Assembly (NCBI GenBank): GCA_948099385.1
Contig: CANUEZ040000020.1
Coordinates: forward strand, 6,170,501 to 6,234,500
DNA from: Fasciola hepatica
Lineage: Eukaryota > Platyhelminthes > Trematoda > Plagiorchiida > Fasciolidae
Direction of reading: 5' to 3'
DNA length: 64,000 bases
In this document: positions 1-15,000 of the stretch, piece by piece
Position numbering within the stretch: the first letter of the stretch is position 1
Layout: every line of letters starts with the position of its first letter
Position numbers and translations under genes: made by a program
Notes under the pieces: generated by a model
What the model was told of the DNA's origin: nothing
What the model saw: only the letters and a program-made list of their open reading frames with translations
The model's database searches: none

Positions 1-3000
1 TAAATTCTACGTACAACAGATCAGTTGGTCCACATAAATCAGGTAATAATCAGCATCAACTCGGCACATCCGAACTTGCATTTTACACGAAAATCAAATT
101 AAGACGACCCAATAGCCCTCTTAGACGTATTTTTGACTCGTCGAGAAGATGGCAAAATAAGGCCGTCAGTGCACAGGGAACAAACATGGAACAGACAATA
201 TTTCCATTCCGTAGTTTCGTACCTATCAAGTTGAAAAGAAACGTAACTAGATGTCTTACTAACAGAGCCATAAAGATATGCTTCGGAGATACTGTCGACA
301 AAGAACTCCTTAAGGTGCGCAATACCTTTATTCAAAAAGGATACCCAGAAAGCTTACGAGACTGGATGGTGCAGCTAGATACAGAAACTCCAAGGAAAAC
401 GGTAGTTGTGAAGAAACCAGTGTACACCCCTCTGTCATTTAAAAGTGACATATTGGCACAGATAATTGTCAAGCGTGGTCAGCAAGATATTCAGTGTTGC
501 TAAACTGAGTATTAATTTCACACCTAGGTCAGCGGTTTGTTGGTCGTTAAAAAACAATGTGCCTGATTCAGAAGCCCCACTTTCGTGTATTTCTTCGCTT
601 GTTCCTGTGGAAAAATGTGTATCGGCAGCACGGCCAGAAGCATATGTGAAGACTTCCGCGTGTGTCATCTAAGGTGGTTGAGGGCTGGAGCAATTAAGTC
701 AATTGGCAGTGCAGACGCTTAAGACCTAAATAAGACTAACCACATGGAGAAAGTAGATCATGCTTTCCGTCCCCCTTATAAGGTCCACCGTCGGCTGTCC
801 AGATCGGTGAGAAGTCACATCCTGGCCATAAAGGAAGAGGTCGGGATTGGCCTCCACAAGTTCCCTTTATGCGCTCATATGAAATTTGTATATCCACTCG
901 GTCTACCCTAGCCATCTCACCACCCAACGTCAGATCCTAGAAACCCCCGAGAGCTTCAAAGCCGAAAATGTGATAGTCCATTCATATCTGCTCTCCGGAT
1001 AAATGTGTATCACAATGGATGTGGACACTGATCCCTAACACTATTTTGCTGACTGTATCCATTATGCATTTTGTCATGTTCATTGTGTTGCATTGGCATG
1101 GTTATGAATCACTGAAAATTAGCTTGCCCGCCAAACTCCGTTATCTGCGTAGTTTCTTTACACAAACCAATATATGGGAAGATCACCGTAGATTTACACT
1201 GGTCGTATTGCCTATGCGTTTGACCCAATGAGCTCTGCAGACTGGAATATAGTTGACTACTGATTGCTCATTAGGGTAGTAGGAATAAGAAAGGTGTAAA
1301 ATACACTCAAAGCATTTTGAGCTATTGTAGTGCGCGAAACCAGTGTCTTCCTCCTGGGTTGCAAATGTACAGTCTGCAAAAACAAAAAGAGAAACCTCAT
1401 GAACCGAAGCCCAGTAAATGTATCACAGGATCCTACACTTACTGTAATCGAACAACAAAACGGTTATCCCCAACATGCTCACTGCATTGTTCAAATGTTG
1501 GCCAGAATGGGACGAAAAGTTCTGACTATTTGCAAAAGTTCTCGGAAAAAGAGTTAAAGTCTAGTTGATTGGAGATAGACTGACAAAGTACCACGTTGTC
1601 GACATACTTAGAATAGTATGCAGGTCGTACAGTCAATAGGTAGCAAATATATGTGGTAAAAGATAGGGTGAAAGGACGGCACCTTAGAGAACACTGGAGT
1701 TGTTCTTTATGGGACCCGATAAATTTGTACCAACTTGTGCTTTGCGTTCTATTGGAAGATTAATCTTTTATCCAAAAGATTCAAAATTCTTATGAAATAG
1801 AGAATGGGAAGCCGAATCAAAAGCAGAGAAAAGATACGGCCACCTGATTTCATAGACATACTCAAGTTCTTTGAAATTAAATGACAAACTGAAGTAACTG
1901 ATTCCAGAATCCATCTGTTGTGTTCCTATGCATACTTATAGGGATCCGTACGAACAATAAGAGAGGGAAGCAATCAGCTAAAGATAGAGCGCTTGGTCGA
2001 ATTCAGCGCAGAACAAGTAACGACGATAAGGCGAAGACCTTAGATGAAATATTACAAGTAGAATGTTTGGGAATAGGGGTTCCAGAAGGTAGGAATAGCA
2101 TCAGTATGGTCGGATTTGTTGATGGAGAAGAACGTTTTTCCAGATAGTAAACTCACCCTAAATTTGAGTAGAGCAGAATGTGGGCAGTCTGAACCCAAAA
2201 AAGAAGCTGCTTTTGAGATTTGAAGTGACCTGGAGACATCTGAGAAAAATGGATATATCTCTGATGGAACAGAAGAGTTATAGGTAGGAAGAGAATCCTC
2301 TTGGCTATAAATAAACGCGGTTTTCAGGCTGCCGGCATCTGCAGTGTGCTTTTGACCAAATCCGTGGTCCTCATGGAAGCCGAATTCATTGCCGAAGAAG
2401 GATGCAATTTCAGGTACAGAAGAACTTGTGAGTGAATGAGGCATTCGACCTTTGTATTATTGGGTGCACCAGAGTAGAGTGACTGTTTACAGAAGCCTGA
2501 TCGCGTTGTGTATAGGCGTCTTTTCTTGACTTACTGGAGATTTTAGCGTCGGAGAGTATATTCTGTGGACGGTAGGATGTAGTCTCCATGCGACAACGCA
2601 AACCAAATACGGTATTTAGTGCTTTCGTAAATAAGTCCAGCAGATAAAGCAAGCGTTCGAGGAAAACCAAGAAGAAACCATGGAAAGGGATATTTCAAGA
2701 AAGGTAACTCTAGAGGGTGACAAAATCCTAAGAGTGACCTTGATTTATTTCATCCTGTAGCCAGATGAGTATGCAGGACGGGAATAAATTGTGGACCTGA
2801 CAGTAATAGGGGTGACCAATGGTTGAAACAGGAGCTTTCAATTCTAAGTGGAAAAGTTCACGATGGTTAATGATAATTCTTTCACTTTGCGGACTCTCCT
2901 TTGGACTGTATTTTTCACGCACAAACCCAAGGCTATTCGATCAACTTTGCATTCAGACGTACTAGACTTGATTTGCTCTCTTGTTAGAGCTCATCAGCGT

Positions 3001-6000
3001 TGTATATTCTACGCCGCTCCCAGGGAATGAATCCAAGCCTTTTCACTTGGAAGGTGTGTGTGTTACGACTACTCCACCCCGCTCCCGTCAGGACTGATCC
3101 GGATTCTCAAGTTAGGTTTGTTATAAAGTCGTCCTTTGTGACAGCAGGCAGTGCCTAACAGCTCCAAAAGGAGACACAAACATTGTACCACTAACTCCGG
3201 TTTAATGCCTCCCATCATTTTAGGTCTTCTGCGCAGGTTGGGGACACTGTACCCATCAGACCTGTTCGTGTTTTGATGTTCATATATATATATCATAGTT
3301 ATTTCGAGTAGTTTGAGGGATTGATGATAATTTTGCTTCGTTGTCTGTCCTACGTACTCCACTTTCCACGCATGAATCTCAAGTCATCCGATCAAGCTTG
3401 TACTGGGAAGCACCAGAACCGATTTTTGCTATGGCTAAAGCGTACCAGTGAGGCATATCCATCGCCGCGCCCAGAATTTGAAGGCTGATTCGAGTCTGGT
3501 ATCACCCTGCAACTTGGTTACCGTCCCTGGGTCCCGTCTTCCTCAAGATAAGCTCTCGAACTTTGTAGCATGATCCCCTAATAGACAAAGCAGTCCCATC
3601 GAAAGTAACTCGCAGTATGCCAGAATACGTTTCGGAGGCAGCTGGGAGGAGAGTGTTTCAGTCAGACTACTAGCTCTAGCAGAGGCGTAGCAATCCGACA
3701 ACGGCTTCACAGCATCAGACAGATCCCCAAAATTCACAAGAGGATATTTTCTGAGAAACAGGATGTACCTCGGATTCCGATATTTCAACTAACGTATCAC
3801 AGTCCGCTATTGCAGGTAAAACCCGACAAAATATAGCAGACGTAGTTGATAATACTACGCAACTCGTGGCCCAATAGCAGCTAACTCAGCCGTGGTTTTG
3901 CACAGTTGAGAAGTCCTAATCTGTAATTAACTTTATGTTGTGAAAAATCGTTTAACACGTACGGAAATATTTACATCTTTCCCGGTTGAGGAGAACGTAG
4001 TACGTTTGAGCGACATATATTCTTACTTTCACTGCAAGCAATCTTATACGTCTCCTCGTTCCATATCAGAATTTACTTAACTAGCAAGTCTGATAAGCGT
4101 CAATTCAAGGCCTTTGTCTTCTGATTTTACGTTCACTGGTACGTTTTTGAGAGCGAGGCACGCTAGCTTGAACTTTCTCAAAAGTGGTTGCCGGTGCGTA
4201 GCTATCGCCAAACGGCTCACTAGACGAGATCAAACTAGTGCCTCGAGTCAAAAGTTTTTACACTCCATTCCAACTCGCAGATATCCCCAAGAGAAAGGAG
4301 TGGCACTGGGTTCATGTAGGTTTCTCAACAATTTCATTTATGGGGTTAGAATCGGTACAAAGATCAGTTGTGCATTTGACCGATTACCGAGTGCGTGTGA
4401 GCGAAACAGTACTACAGAAAGCCAGTAAAACACAGCTTCCTGTTTTCATCACTCGTGGCAAAGTTTATGCTTAGCCAAGCCCATGTGAATGCTCTCTCGA
4501 TTGATTTAGTGATATCCAGCGTTCATTAACTGAATCAGGCTCGGTCACGGCGTAGTTTACCACGTGGATCATTATCGTATCTTGTGTTTCTTGTAACCAC
4601 AACTAAGAAAAACGTGATCACGGTTGGAAACAAATCTAGTGTGTGGTGAAGCGAAAGCATTTCGAAAGAAAACAGGTTCCGTGAATGAGTTTGTTGAATA
4701 CATGCTTGACTGTCACGAACTCATAATGTTTCAAACATCATATTTATCAGTAATATTCGTCGAACATTCTGGAAGACAAAATAAGCACCAACATTAAGGT
4801 TGCGGTAGTCAATACGCATTGAGCTATAAGAAGTAATCTGCTTTCGCCCGGGGCGTTACCACATCTGACCTAATAGAACTTTATACATAGCTTTCCATTC
4901 CACTTCTCAGGGTCAGACTACCGGTTATACCTCATAATGCCTCGGGCCTTCAAGACTGTGGGCACTGTACCTTCCATTGCAATCATGGACAAGCATAGCA
5001 TAAACAGGTAATTTGCAACAGTTATTAAGTTTAACTTAGAAAATTAAACAGTAGTACACATTAAAATCAAAAGAGTCCACATTAGGTTTTATGACATTCA
5101 CGTAGAGCTGCTGTAGTAAAATCAATGAATGGTGAAATCCACTTCCGATTATAGTTTAAGACTGTCCATATTAGTTGTCGGAGGAAGGCAATATGCGCAG
5201 AAAGTACTGATTTGCCAAAAAACTATAAATTAGTTACCCATTAGTTGGTTCAGTGATGCACCTTCATTGCGCTTGCAGGACCATAAGGCCTTAGGCACGG
5301 AGTGTTAAACATGACGTACTTAAGGTGGGTATACAGAATCAAGAGTAAAACTGCCACAGAAAATCACTTATACGAAGGCTGTCGGTTAACAGTGATGGAA
5401 AAGCATGAGGGTCAGAAATACCGACATCCGGAGATCAGGTTAGGGTCCAGTTTTTCTACCTGAAACTAGAAACCAATATAAGTTCCAAATCTAATTGAAG
5501 TTTCCGGAGAAGCACCTTCAATTTACTCGTATTAGTCCATTTTGAGTGGAAACGGTTGAGAAAGCTGCTTGTTTGCTTTTCTCACGTGAACCATGGTTGA
5601 AGAAGAGTTTCAACCACCCAAAGTGTGATGGCTACGGGGGCGGTGTGAATCCATAGAAGTCAAACAGTTCAAACGAGGAATGTTTTATCGTTTATCAGAG
5701 ATAAAACGAAAAGATTTTCATCGAATTTTCGGGCACCGGCTGTTGGTTGTTCCATACCACTCACGATTACCTGAATATTTTACGTTAACTCCAGTAGCCA
5801 TATGGCCCAGTATTTTCTTCTCTTACTATTGCACGTAAAACGATTCCCACCCCCGAATGCCATTTGGATGCACATCCGGGTGGTTTTTACGGTGTTTACC
5901 CACCACCATCCGAACTACGGCTATTCCTAATGACCTGAAACTGAGCGCGTAGAGTTAATTCACTTCGTGTTTCCAGATACTATGCCGATGTTCCATCACC

Positions 6001-9000
6001 TGATGACCTCTCCCATTGTGGTCTTGTATGACTCATCCGGTAGGTAGGTAGTTTGTGTTTGTGTGTGCATGTGCGTGTGACCTAAAACAGAATGTTAAAC
6101 TTTTCCAGTTCACTGCTGTCGGAGGATCTGTGGCTGTATGTGCGCACGTGTGCATATCCATCGGTTTACGCATACATATACATCATCATGGCTATTCAGG
6201 GCAATCCTCGTTAGTTGATAAAATGGATTAACCCAGACTGAGGTCAGAAAAAGAACGGCACAAATGAATTTCCCGCTCCATCGCGTGGGATAGTATGTAG
6301 AATGAGTCCGACTGATTCCTGCAGTCAAACAATCTTATTTGTACTTTGACCCTGCGCATGCGGTTTGCTTGCAGTTCACATAATCAGGCACAGGTTGAAT
6401 AGTATGGATTTTGGGCCTAGTGGGAATAAAGTGGTTCAGATTGTTCGGTATTTAACCCAGATTAATGGTTCACATTTAGTTATCCATGATGGACAACTGG
6501 TTTTTCATTGTTTTCAACCTATTTTCCGTTGACCGTTTCATTCTGAGCTACACCTGATTGACCGTTGAGTTTCAGACTTAACTGGCAGATTGTCAGCTGC
6601 AGTTTGAGGTGCATCACTCAGCGGGAAAATAGCTGTCAATGAAATCACATTCGGACAGTGGAATTTGGTTACGCAACGAATTATCAAGAATAACCTGCTA
6701 GGGAAGGCATAGTATGATGTAACAAAGCATCGGTAATCTGAATAGCAGTGTGGCTCTGCTGAGTTTTACATAGTAATCGGAACGAACTCAGTGTTAAAAA
6801 TCAAGTTTGCTCTTGACTGCAATAGAAAGGTTCGGGTGGTTGCTCTGTTTGTCCATAGGGTAGGGACATTTTTGACTTCATTTTAAATGCTGACCGATCA
6901 CCAAAAACAGGAATAATGGCTTACTAATTTGCAGGTAATTGTGCATGACGACGCTTGGAGGTGATGAAAATTCCAGTCCATCCGTTTATGGTGACCTCAC
7001 ACTTTCTGGTATATGTACGTACACATAATGAGTGCATTGATCAGGAACCGTTTCATATATGGCCATGGGTGTGATCATACACGATTGTCGTCAATTTTCT
7101 TTTTGGCTCTTTAAGCCGTAGAAATCTAGTTTTTGACGCCAGCATGTTACCCTCCATGGCGAAGGGTCGTCTAACTATACCGAGAGGATGAGGGCACGGA
7201 AAAAGTAACAAGGACTTTAGCTGAATAACACTGTCCCAACCGTAATTTCAGCTTATTAAATTGGGTTCAGAAACCACTCGAATAGTGAGAGTTCATCTGG
7301 AAACAGGAAGTTGCCCGATGTGGAACAGATCAAAACCTCACAGGGCAAACAATATTAAGGGTGAGCCGGTTTTCTGGTCATAGAGGTACTGGCAGCTCAA
7401 AGCGTTATCACTATAAAACTCTAACCGTTTCATATTTAAAAACATCTCTGGATTCCAGCTTATCGACTAAATGATGTTGCTACTTTTATACATTTTCCTC
7501 AGAACCAATAAAAATGTCGATTGAGAATTTGCTAATCCAAGTGTAATTTAGTCCCGCCGAGAAAAGCTAATTTATTCTGCTCTGATGTCCTGTCGAACAG
7601 CCGAAAGTCTGCAGTCATCACTGTCATTGATTATACTGACTTCCTGTTTAGTACGACGATTTCATGTGAGCGAAGCCGAAAAAATGTTTTTCAGTAAACC
7701 GAATGTTCGGTTACCATGCGTAATCGTCCCCATGCAGGTTATTGGTTTCGTTATATAAATCCAGAGTACTGGGAAAAAAACAAAGCCATGGAGGCCTAAT
7801 AGTCTGTTATTCTGAAGGATTTCCTTAACATCATTACCATCTTTTGCAGCCACTTAGAGTACATGTTCTTAGCAATATGTTAATCGTCCCGCGAATCACC
7901 CGGAGGTTCCAGCTTTCGGCTTTCCATCCGCGTAACTGAATGATAAGAAGGGAAATTTTGTACCATTCGACTGTTAAAAGTTGTCGGTTCAGTGCCTAAT
8001 CTTATATTTTTCCAGCAAACTTGGCTAGTCAAAAACCAAATAGCCGAATACGGAAACAAGAGGTGTGCTACATCCATTGGGATAGAATTCCTGCCACCAG
8101 TAAGACAGTAGCGGCCATTAAACGAATAGCAAGGAAGTGAGATGGGTTTATCTTGCCTACTGTCATTTAACCAGAAGTGAATCGAAGAAGAATAGTGAGT
8201 CAAAAGAAATTTCAATCGTCACACTTGATAGCAAAGTTTTACTTTCCCGAATGGCAGCACCCTCTAGAGAATGACTTCCAATCTACCGTTAATATCAATG
8301 AACTCGCTAGGCCACCTGTCGGTGATCGTTAACCGTTAACCGAGTGATGTAAAGTATCACGGCAGCCATCTTTTGTATCCTCGTTCTGTCGTCGACACTG
8401 ATGATCAGATTTTCAACCTGCGTGAAGGAAGACAAGGAAGGAACTTTGTCTTCATGTTTGTTCAGTCAGTGATCAGAGTCGTGTTTGGCATTCTTGGTCC
8501 TAGTTTATTTCGTTTTGTACTTGCAAGATGATAGGAACAAATGAGAATAACGTTGAGGACTGTAAATTATCGTAATCATTTTATTCTTTGCAACTGGTTT
8601 ATACATTAGAATAACTTTTGAGTAAAAAGGACAAATAATGTATCAGTTCCCTACTTCACAAGAGAAATCTCTGTTTCTCTTGGTAAACTTGCATATCAAT
8701 GGATGTATATGTTATACAAACAAATAACAGACAGATGTCCTCATAATTATGCAGACGTCTGTCGTCATGTTGACAAACAGACTGCACACGCGGTGCAACC
8801 GGTTTGATGGAACAAATACGGTTGTTATTTTTAAAAATGGCAACCAAGTCAGCAGTCTCTAATAGCTTGATTCAGCGACTCAAGTTGTCCATTCAACATA
8901 GTCCAGTTTCATGAGAATTGAAAAGTGAATGCGTGTGACAACGGGAGCAGGAAGCGCAGAACTAATCCGAAAAATAAGAGGTCGATAGACTGTAACTTTT
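1..9000. other. No supported gene; AT-rich unique-looking DNA
   Basis: Only short, mutually overlapping frames and no repeat copies that I can pair within the window. A weak tRNA-like spot lies at about 3430-3500 (+), with a B-box-like CTGATTCGAGTCTGG, but its A box is poor. A GTTAACC doublet sits at 8330, and a hairpin (GTTTTATC...GATAAAAC) lies near 5690. Confidence 0.6.
6050..6080 (+). repeat. Imperfect (GT)n stretch
   Basis: TTTGTGTTTGTGTGTGC and GTGCGTGTG follow a short GTAG tandem. It is imperfect and low-complexity. Confidence 0.7.
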
Positions 9001-9001
9001 T

Positions 9002-9045
9002 CTCCCCTCCCCTCCCCTCCCAGCCCCCCCCCCCCGCCCTCCCCC
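9002..9045 (+). repeat. C-rich polypyrimidine tract (G-quadruplex motif on - strand)
   Basis: Repeated CCCCT units are followed by a run of 12 C and then CCC and CCCCC groups. The - strand therefore carries at least six runs of three or more G within 44 bases, which satisfies the usual G-quadruplex pattern many times over. It is very unlike the AT-rich surroundings. Confidence 0.9.
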
Positions 9046-9059
9046 GAGTCAAGCGGATA

Positions 9060-12000
9060 CATTTGGTATCATTGTGAGCTATTCGGGTGTTTTCATTCAC
9101 GATCAAAGCAAAATCAATGTGTATTTTTACAATGTAGTTCCTGGGATCTCACCTTCGTGGTAGTTTGTACTAGTTGATAAAAAAGCATGGATAATGACAA
9201 TACGTTGAAATCCATCACATACAGTCAACATATTTTCACATATATATCAAATTCGTTTGCCGTTGGCTGCAGTACTCGTCATGCAAGCCATGAATTTTTT
9301 CTTCAGGATGGTGGCTCTTGAATGACTGAAAAACAGCCTAATAAAAAAAAGTTTTAGTAAGCTTATCATGAACTGCCTACACAGCATACAAAGTGGGACA
9401 CTGTTCATCTTGAAACGTAAACTTACCCACTGGTTTCTATTTCCTTATGAATGGTACTGACAAGAAAATTGGTATTTGACTACGAGATCATCATATGCTT
9501 CCTACTGGCATGATAAAGGAACAAAATAAGTTATTTTTAGACGTTGCTAATGATTATTGGAAAGCTTTTTCATCAACTGACTTTTGTGCAGAAGATATCT
9601 TTTCCTATTTCTGTTACCCTCTTGGCCTAACAGATGAGAGCATTAAACAGTCATTTGTTCAGGTCTATCGGTCGTAATGAAGTGCATGGCAGCTACCACT
9701 CCGCATTGTATGTTCAGCTCCATTATCGAAAGAGAGCTGTAAATCAATAACGACTGCAAGTCTAAACATTGCGCAAAGCTAACACTTGTCTCAAAAATCC
9801 TGGCAGTTGTTTTAGTAATGAGGGTGTGCATGTGTTTTGAATGTGCATCTCGCTCCAGATGTCACACACGACCATAATTTCTCCATTCATCCCACTGTTT
9901 CAGAGGTTCTCATCCATCTCTCTGTAATGTCCTGTCAGACTGACGGGTTCTATTGCATATAACGCTTCGATTTGTGCTTGTATGCGCCAGCAACAGCATT
10001 CACAAACGTACACACTGAACTCGAAGGGCTAGCCGTTAAACAGATCTAAACTGAAACACCGTTGCAGGGTGACTCGCATTCTGGTTCTGCGGAAAAATAG
10101 CGGTACATCTGCATTCAGTTCACCTCAAACACACGCCCGGTATCGATCTGTCGTCTGGTTGTACTCGGAGCTTACGTAGACCAGATAATAAATGGAATCA
10201 TGAGTGTCTCAAAGATTCTGGCTTTAAGCTATTGTTTGCAATAATTCTGTTCAAGTCGGACATATTTTTGCTTACTGAAGGGCTTGCTGGATTGAAAAGC
10301 CACAAGATGAGAAACATATCACATTACTGGTGAGCTCAGGCTTATTCAGTGGGTTGTTTTTAAGAGTCCTTCCACTCACAGTTAGCTATTGGTAAAGGAC
10401 GCCAAAACCCAACGATTAGAAAACTTAGACTAGACAATCTGGCCAATCAGGATGACTGACTTTGATAGGCTCCGCATACCGCGTTGAGCTTGGCTTCCCG
10501 TTAGCAAGCTTTTCATTCTGCCAGCTGCGAGGTGACATCATCAGTCAGCTGGCCAGTTTTCCAAACCTAAACTGTCTACGTGTGTTTGTAATCCATCGCA
10601 CTTATTGTCTGGTAAGAAAATGGGTTTCCAGTTGGTACAACACACTTGGAAGTTGCATCAAAATGATTGATCTATGTGAATATCTCTCACACAAGCCTTT
10701 TCACTTGCCCTCATAATTTCGTTTCAACAAGAAGCCTGTAGATAGTGAAGTTGAACGAAACGGAACTGATAAGCAAATGGCGGTGGTAGGCTTCTGACTG
10801 GAGAAATTGGTGTTAGTTTCTATTTGCGTCCGCTTAATTTTTAGCTGTTAAATTCTACGTGCACCACGGCATTGAGTGCATCGAATATATGGAAATAAGT
10901 AATTTATTAGCGGTTAACATTTCATTGATGTAGAACGCTGAAAAATAGTGCGTGAAGCTTAATTATTCTCACGTTTTTATTCTTCTTAACTTCACTCTTG
11001 TTTCCCAATCCAAACCGGACAGTCACAATCCGAACTGGCTTAGCTGAGCGATTTAACCAAACAGGAAAACTTTTGCTGTCACCAACAAATCATTTGTCCT
11101 TGATTTATTCAATCGGGTACCTGCTGTATTTAAATTTTGCTTCGTCGGTCTTGTGCACCAGAATGAATAAATCAAACCAATTACAGTTTCCTTCGGACAG
11201 AATGAGGGTGGAATTTTGAAACCCCATTTCGATCTAGTCAGGTTGGAGGTAGGGCTGGTTGGACTGAAGACAGACGTGGTGGGATATATAGTTCAACAAG
11301 TCATGCAAATTTCTATCACAAAGAGGCAATTACTGTTAGGTATCGCAAATTTTTCCTAAATTTCGGTTCAGTTACGCTGTATTGAACTTCCTGTTGGTCA
11401 TAATGCGCAACAGGATGAGAAATACCACTTCATCTGAAGAAAAGTCAACAGGTTCGCACATTCTGTTGTGTCTTGGTCCCCACTAGTGGGCGAGGAATGT
11501 AAAGTCTGTTACTATTGAGGTCAAAATTAATGACCGTGAAAGCTGCCTGAATTAAATTCTAATTGGACTGAAATTTCACAACTTAAGGCGGGTTTGAACA
11601 TTTGTGGTTGTTTTGCAGTGCTTTAAACTCGGATTGAATAAAAAGGGCATCAGGAAGCGGCTCAAACTGACTTTCATATATCCGTTCTATTTGGGCTGTT
11701 TTTCTATCGACATTGAAAATAAAGGTTATGTTTGTTTAAACCTAACATTAATAAGTTGTCTGAAAAATCCCACAGAACACATTGAGAATAAACAACTTGA
11801 CGAACAAGCTCGTTTTCATTTATTGGTACTCATACCAGTACATAACAAATTATATGACTCAGACAACATTATTACTTAATAAACATCTGATGGCTGAGCT
11901 GAGGGCTTAGGTCATAAAAGTTTCTAACTAATGCTTTAGTGATCATCCCGTAGGCAGCAATATTAGTGTTCGAATAATGTGAGCTCGGGACCCTAGGATA

Positions 12001-15000
12001 TACTACTAAACTTGGGGCTCACAGATTTTTCTGCCGTTTGTGTTTTGCGGATCGAGCACAAGGAACCCTTTCAGCGGAGGAACACGTGTCCTTGCATAAA
12101 ACAGTGTTACGCTGTCTTTTACGGTTCAACAACAGGTGCAATACTTTTCCGTGGAACCGTTGATAAATGTCCTGTAGTCAAATATCAATGGACCATAGTT
12201 TATCGCTGAAGAATAATGAAAGCATTGCTCAACTATTTTCTTTTTTCGGAACTCCTCAACTGAGTACGTCTACGACATTGTCAATGAGAGAATACGGGTC
12301 TGTGAACATTAACAGGACAGAATTATGCTATAGATTGTTCGGAAATGACTAAATAACACTAAATATATGGGGTAAGCATTGCTTCTGCCGATACTGAAAC
12401 ACTTGATCTTGGGACTCGAATTTGCACAAGACAAAAGGGAAAACTCTTTTAGAAATTTCCTACCAAATCCAAAAGAGGGTTAACAGGGACAAAAATAGAC
12501 GATCAAGTTCACGCATACTGTGACACTACACTGATAGTCAACATTTATTAGGAACCATATCACCGTCATTTTTGTCGATTATAAATAACAAAATTAGTAA
12601 CCTACTGCTCGAGAAACGCGATCATCTGTACAACCAATAAAACCGCACCAGTAACAGACCGTATCGATGATTCTTCACCGGGAAGGAACTCATGATTTAA
12701 CCTAATGTCTTGCTCCGCCATGGAGGAACATCCAGGGGAACATTACGTCACTAAATGTCCGGTGCAAGGGAACTTCAGAATAAGAAATACACCGTTATTT
12801 GCCAATCTCACGAAACAGACGGACGACAGTTCAAACTTTCCAACTGTTGACGCTTATCATCTGATTATGGGACATGTGAAGCAATAATGTTTTGGTAGAT
12901 GTGAACAATGCTCCAAGCATGCGGAATTTCATCAAATAGGTTGTTCGATATTTGGTTCACATTTCTTGAAGATGCATTAACCTTAGATGCCATTAGTGTG
13001 GTTTTCATAAGCATCTGATCGCTGAACCGGACCTTAAAGTCGTAATATAATTGGTGGATCGGCTCACAAGCGAACCGAACGGTCACGAAAAGTGTAACAA
13101 TGCAGAGCTGGCTGAATTCGTCCACCCCGAATCCTGGGCGGATTCCATGTTTTTCCAATTTCCGTTAAACAGTCACTGGACAAGGACAATAAAGATCTTT
13201 TCTGGTTAAGTATCAGTTAAAGATACGAATTATTCGACGAACAACTCAAACCTCGGAATGTCTTGCTGAGGCGAATCATACGTTTGCTTTCGTGTAAAGT
13301 AAGCTCCAGTAGAAAGCTTTTGTATCTATGTCTATTTTCACTTTGAGGATTGCAACAGCTCACTTATGGGTTATCAATAAAATAAATATGCATAGCAGCA
13401 ATAAATACCATAAAACAAAAACTCAACGATCAGACAAACGTTCACCAATTTCGCTTTCAAACCTATTACCAGTTTATGCTATTGGAAAACGTGGAAGTTA
13501 AAGGATAAAAAGGCAGAAGTTCCCCTTCAGACATCTGCATTTTAATACAGACACAAATGTGGAGATGCATTCCAACGCAATTTATGCTCACCATTTTTGA
13601 GCTGTACCAGAATGAGGGAATACACAGCAATCTGAAACTGGTATACACATTTTGATACGGGTATAAGGGCAAAGTTTTTTCACTAATGATATTCATCGAA
13701 TGATTTGGCGCCCTGTTGTTGATTTGCAACCGGAGCTTTAAAAATTTCACTTGAATACACTCAACATCTGATCAGAGTGTAGCTTGATGAAAAATGTTCC
13801 CTACACGTGCCATTAAAGCTTTCCTTTAAGTGTTTGGACGTTTCATTTTTTTTAATTGAGTCTTTTTAGATTTGCTTGACGCAAATCGATAAATTCGGGT
13901 AAAATCGGGGTCTTGTTATTTCTTGGATACTTAAGTCTTGGCGCTCCAAGGTTTCACAATCCCTTTAGTATCGATCGCAAAAACCTGTTGTGATATTTGT
14001 TTGTGTCTTTATCCGTGTTCTCTTCTGAATAGTTCACTTTCAAGACAGAGCAGTCAGTGGGTGCCTGCAGCGAATTTCGCTTTTGAAAGTTCTGATCACT
14101 CAAATAAAAATGCCAGCATAAGAATGAGAACTTAAACGCAAAGATTTTCAACACACAACACGAACCCCAGTCTAAGCTCATAAAATACCGTACAGAACAA
14201 AATAAACTTCAACCGAAGTTTACTTCGTCTTGTACGCAGTTCACTCTATCCCCTTTTGAATACAACCGTATACACAAGTTGGTAATCCCAACGGAGCTTT
14301 TGTAAGCTGACAAAATGAGTTCACATGAACATACTGATAATTGGACACGTGAAGTAGAAATACTTCTGGATCACTAATTCAAGAATTGAGGGACTTGAGC
14401 AAAATAACTCACTTTTCGTATCAATAATATTGGACTTTTATCAGATTACTAATAGACACCAATGAAATTCATCCTGTTGGTTTCGTTAGTTCAGTCGAGC
14501 AACAAAAGATAACGGAATCCTTTTGGGAACCGAGTGATTCGCCAAAAGTTCACACACGAGCGCCTGCAATCATATTACATGAAAGCCTTCAAAGCGTTGA
14601 ACACCTGCTTGATCAATATGGTGAATCATCAACACTGTGTATCCTCTTGATCAAACTGTATTCGATGTGAAATAGCTGGCTTATGACGGGAAGAAGTGCC
14701 AATTTGAGTTCTATAATAGTCCTCATAATCTTTTAAAATAAAGAGTGCTAGCTTTTAACTGATAACAGTAGTTGGAAACCTGATACGCGGTTTCCTAAAA
14801 TCAAGGTTATCATAGCTATTCCCACCCAGTAAAGGTTCACGAGCATAAAACTAGGTTCTACTTCAGTGGTGTGCTCCGCTGCACCCAAAGATCGGATGGG
14901 GCATATAGATAGGAATTAAGATGTCACCATATTTGTTCTTTGGTTGTACATAGTTAAAGTAATAACCAGTCTTCGTATAAGTATCCCATCAATTCTGACC

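Noticed and set aside
3432..3495. Possible tRNA-like unit with CTGATTCGAGTCTGG as B box
   Set aside because: The A box matches at only about half of its positions and no arms fold; kept only as a remark.
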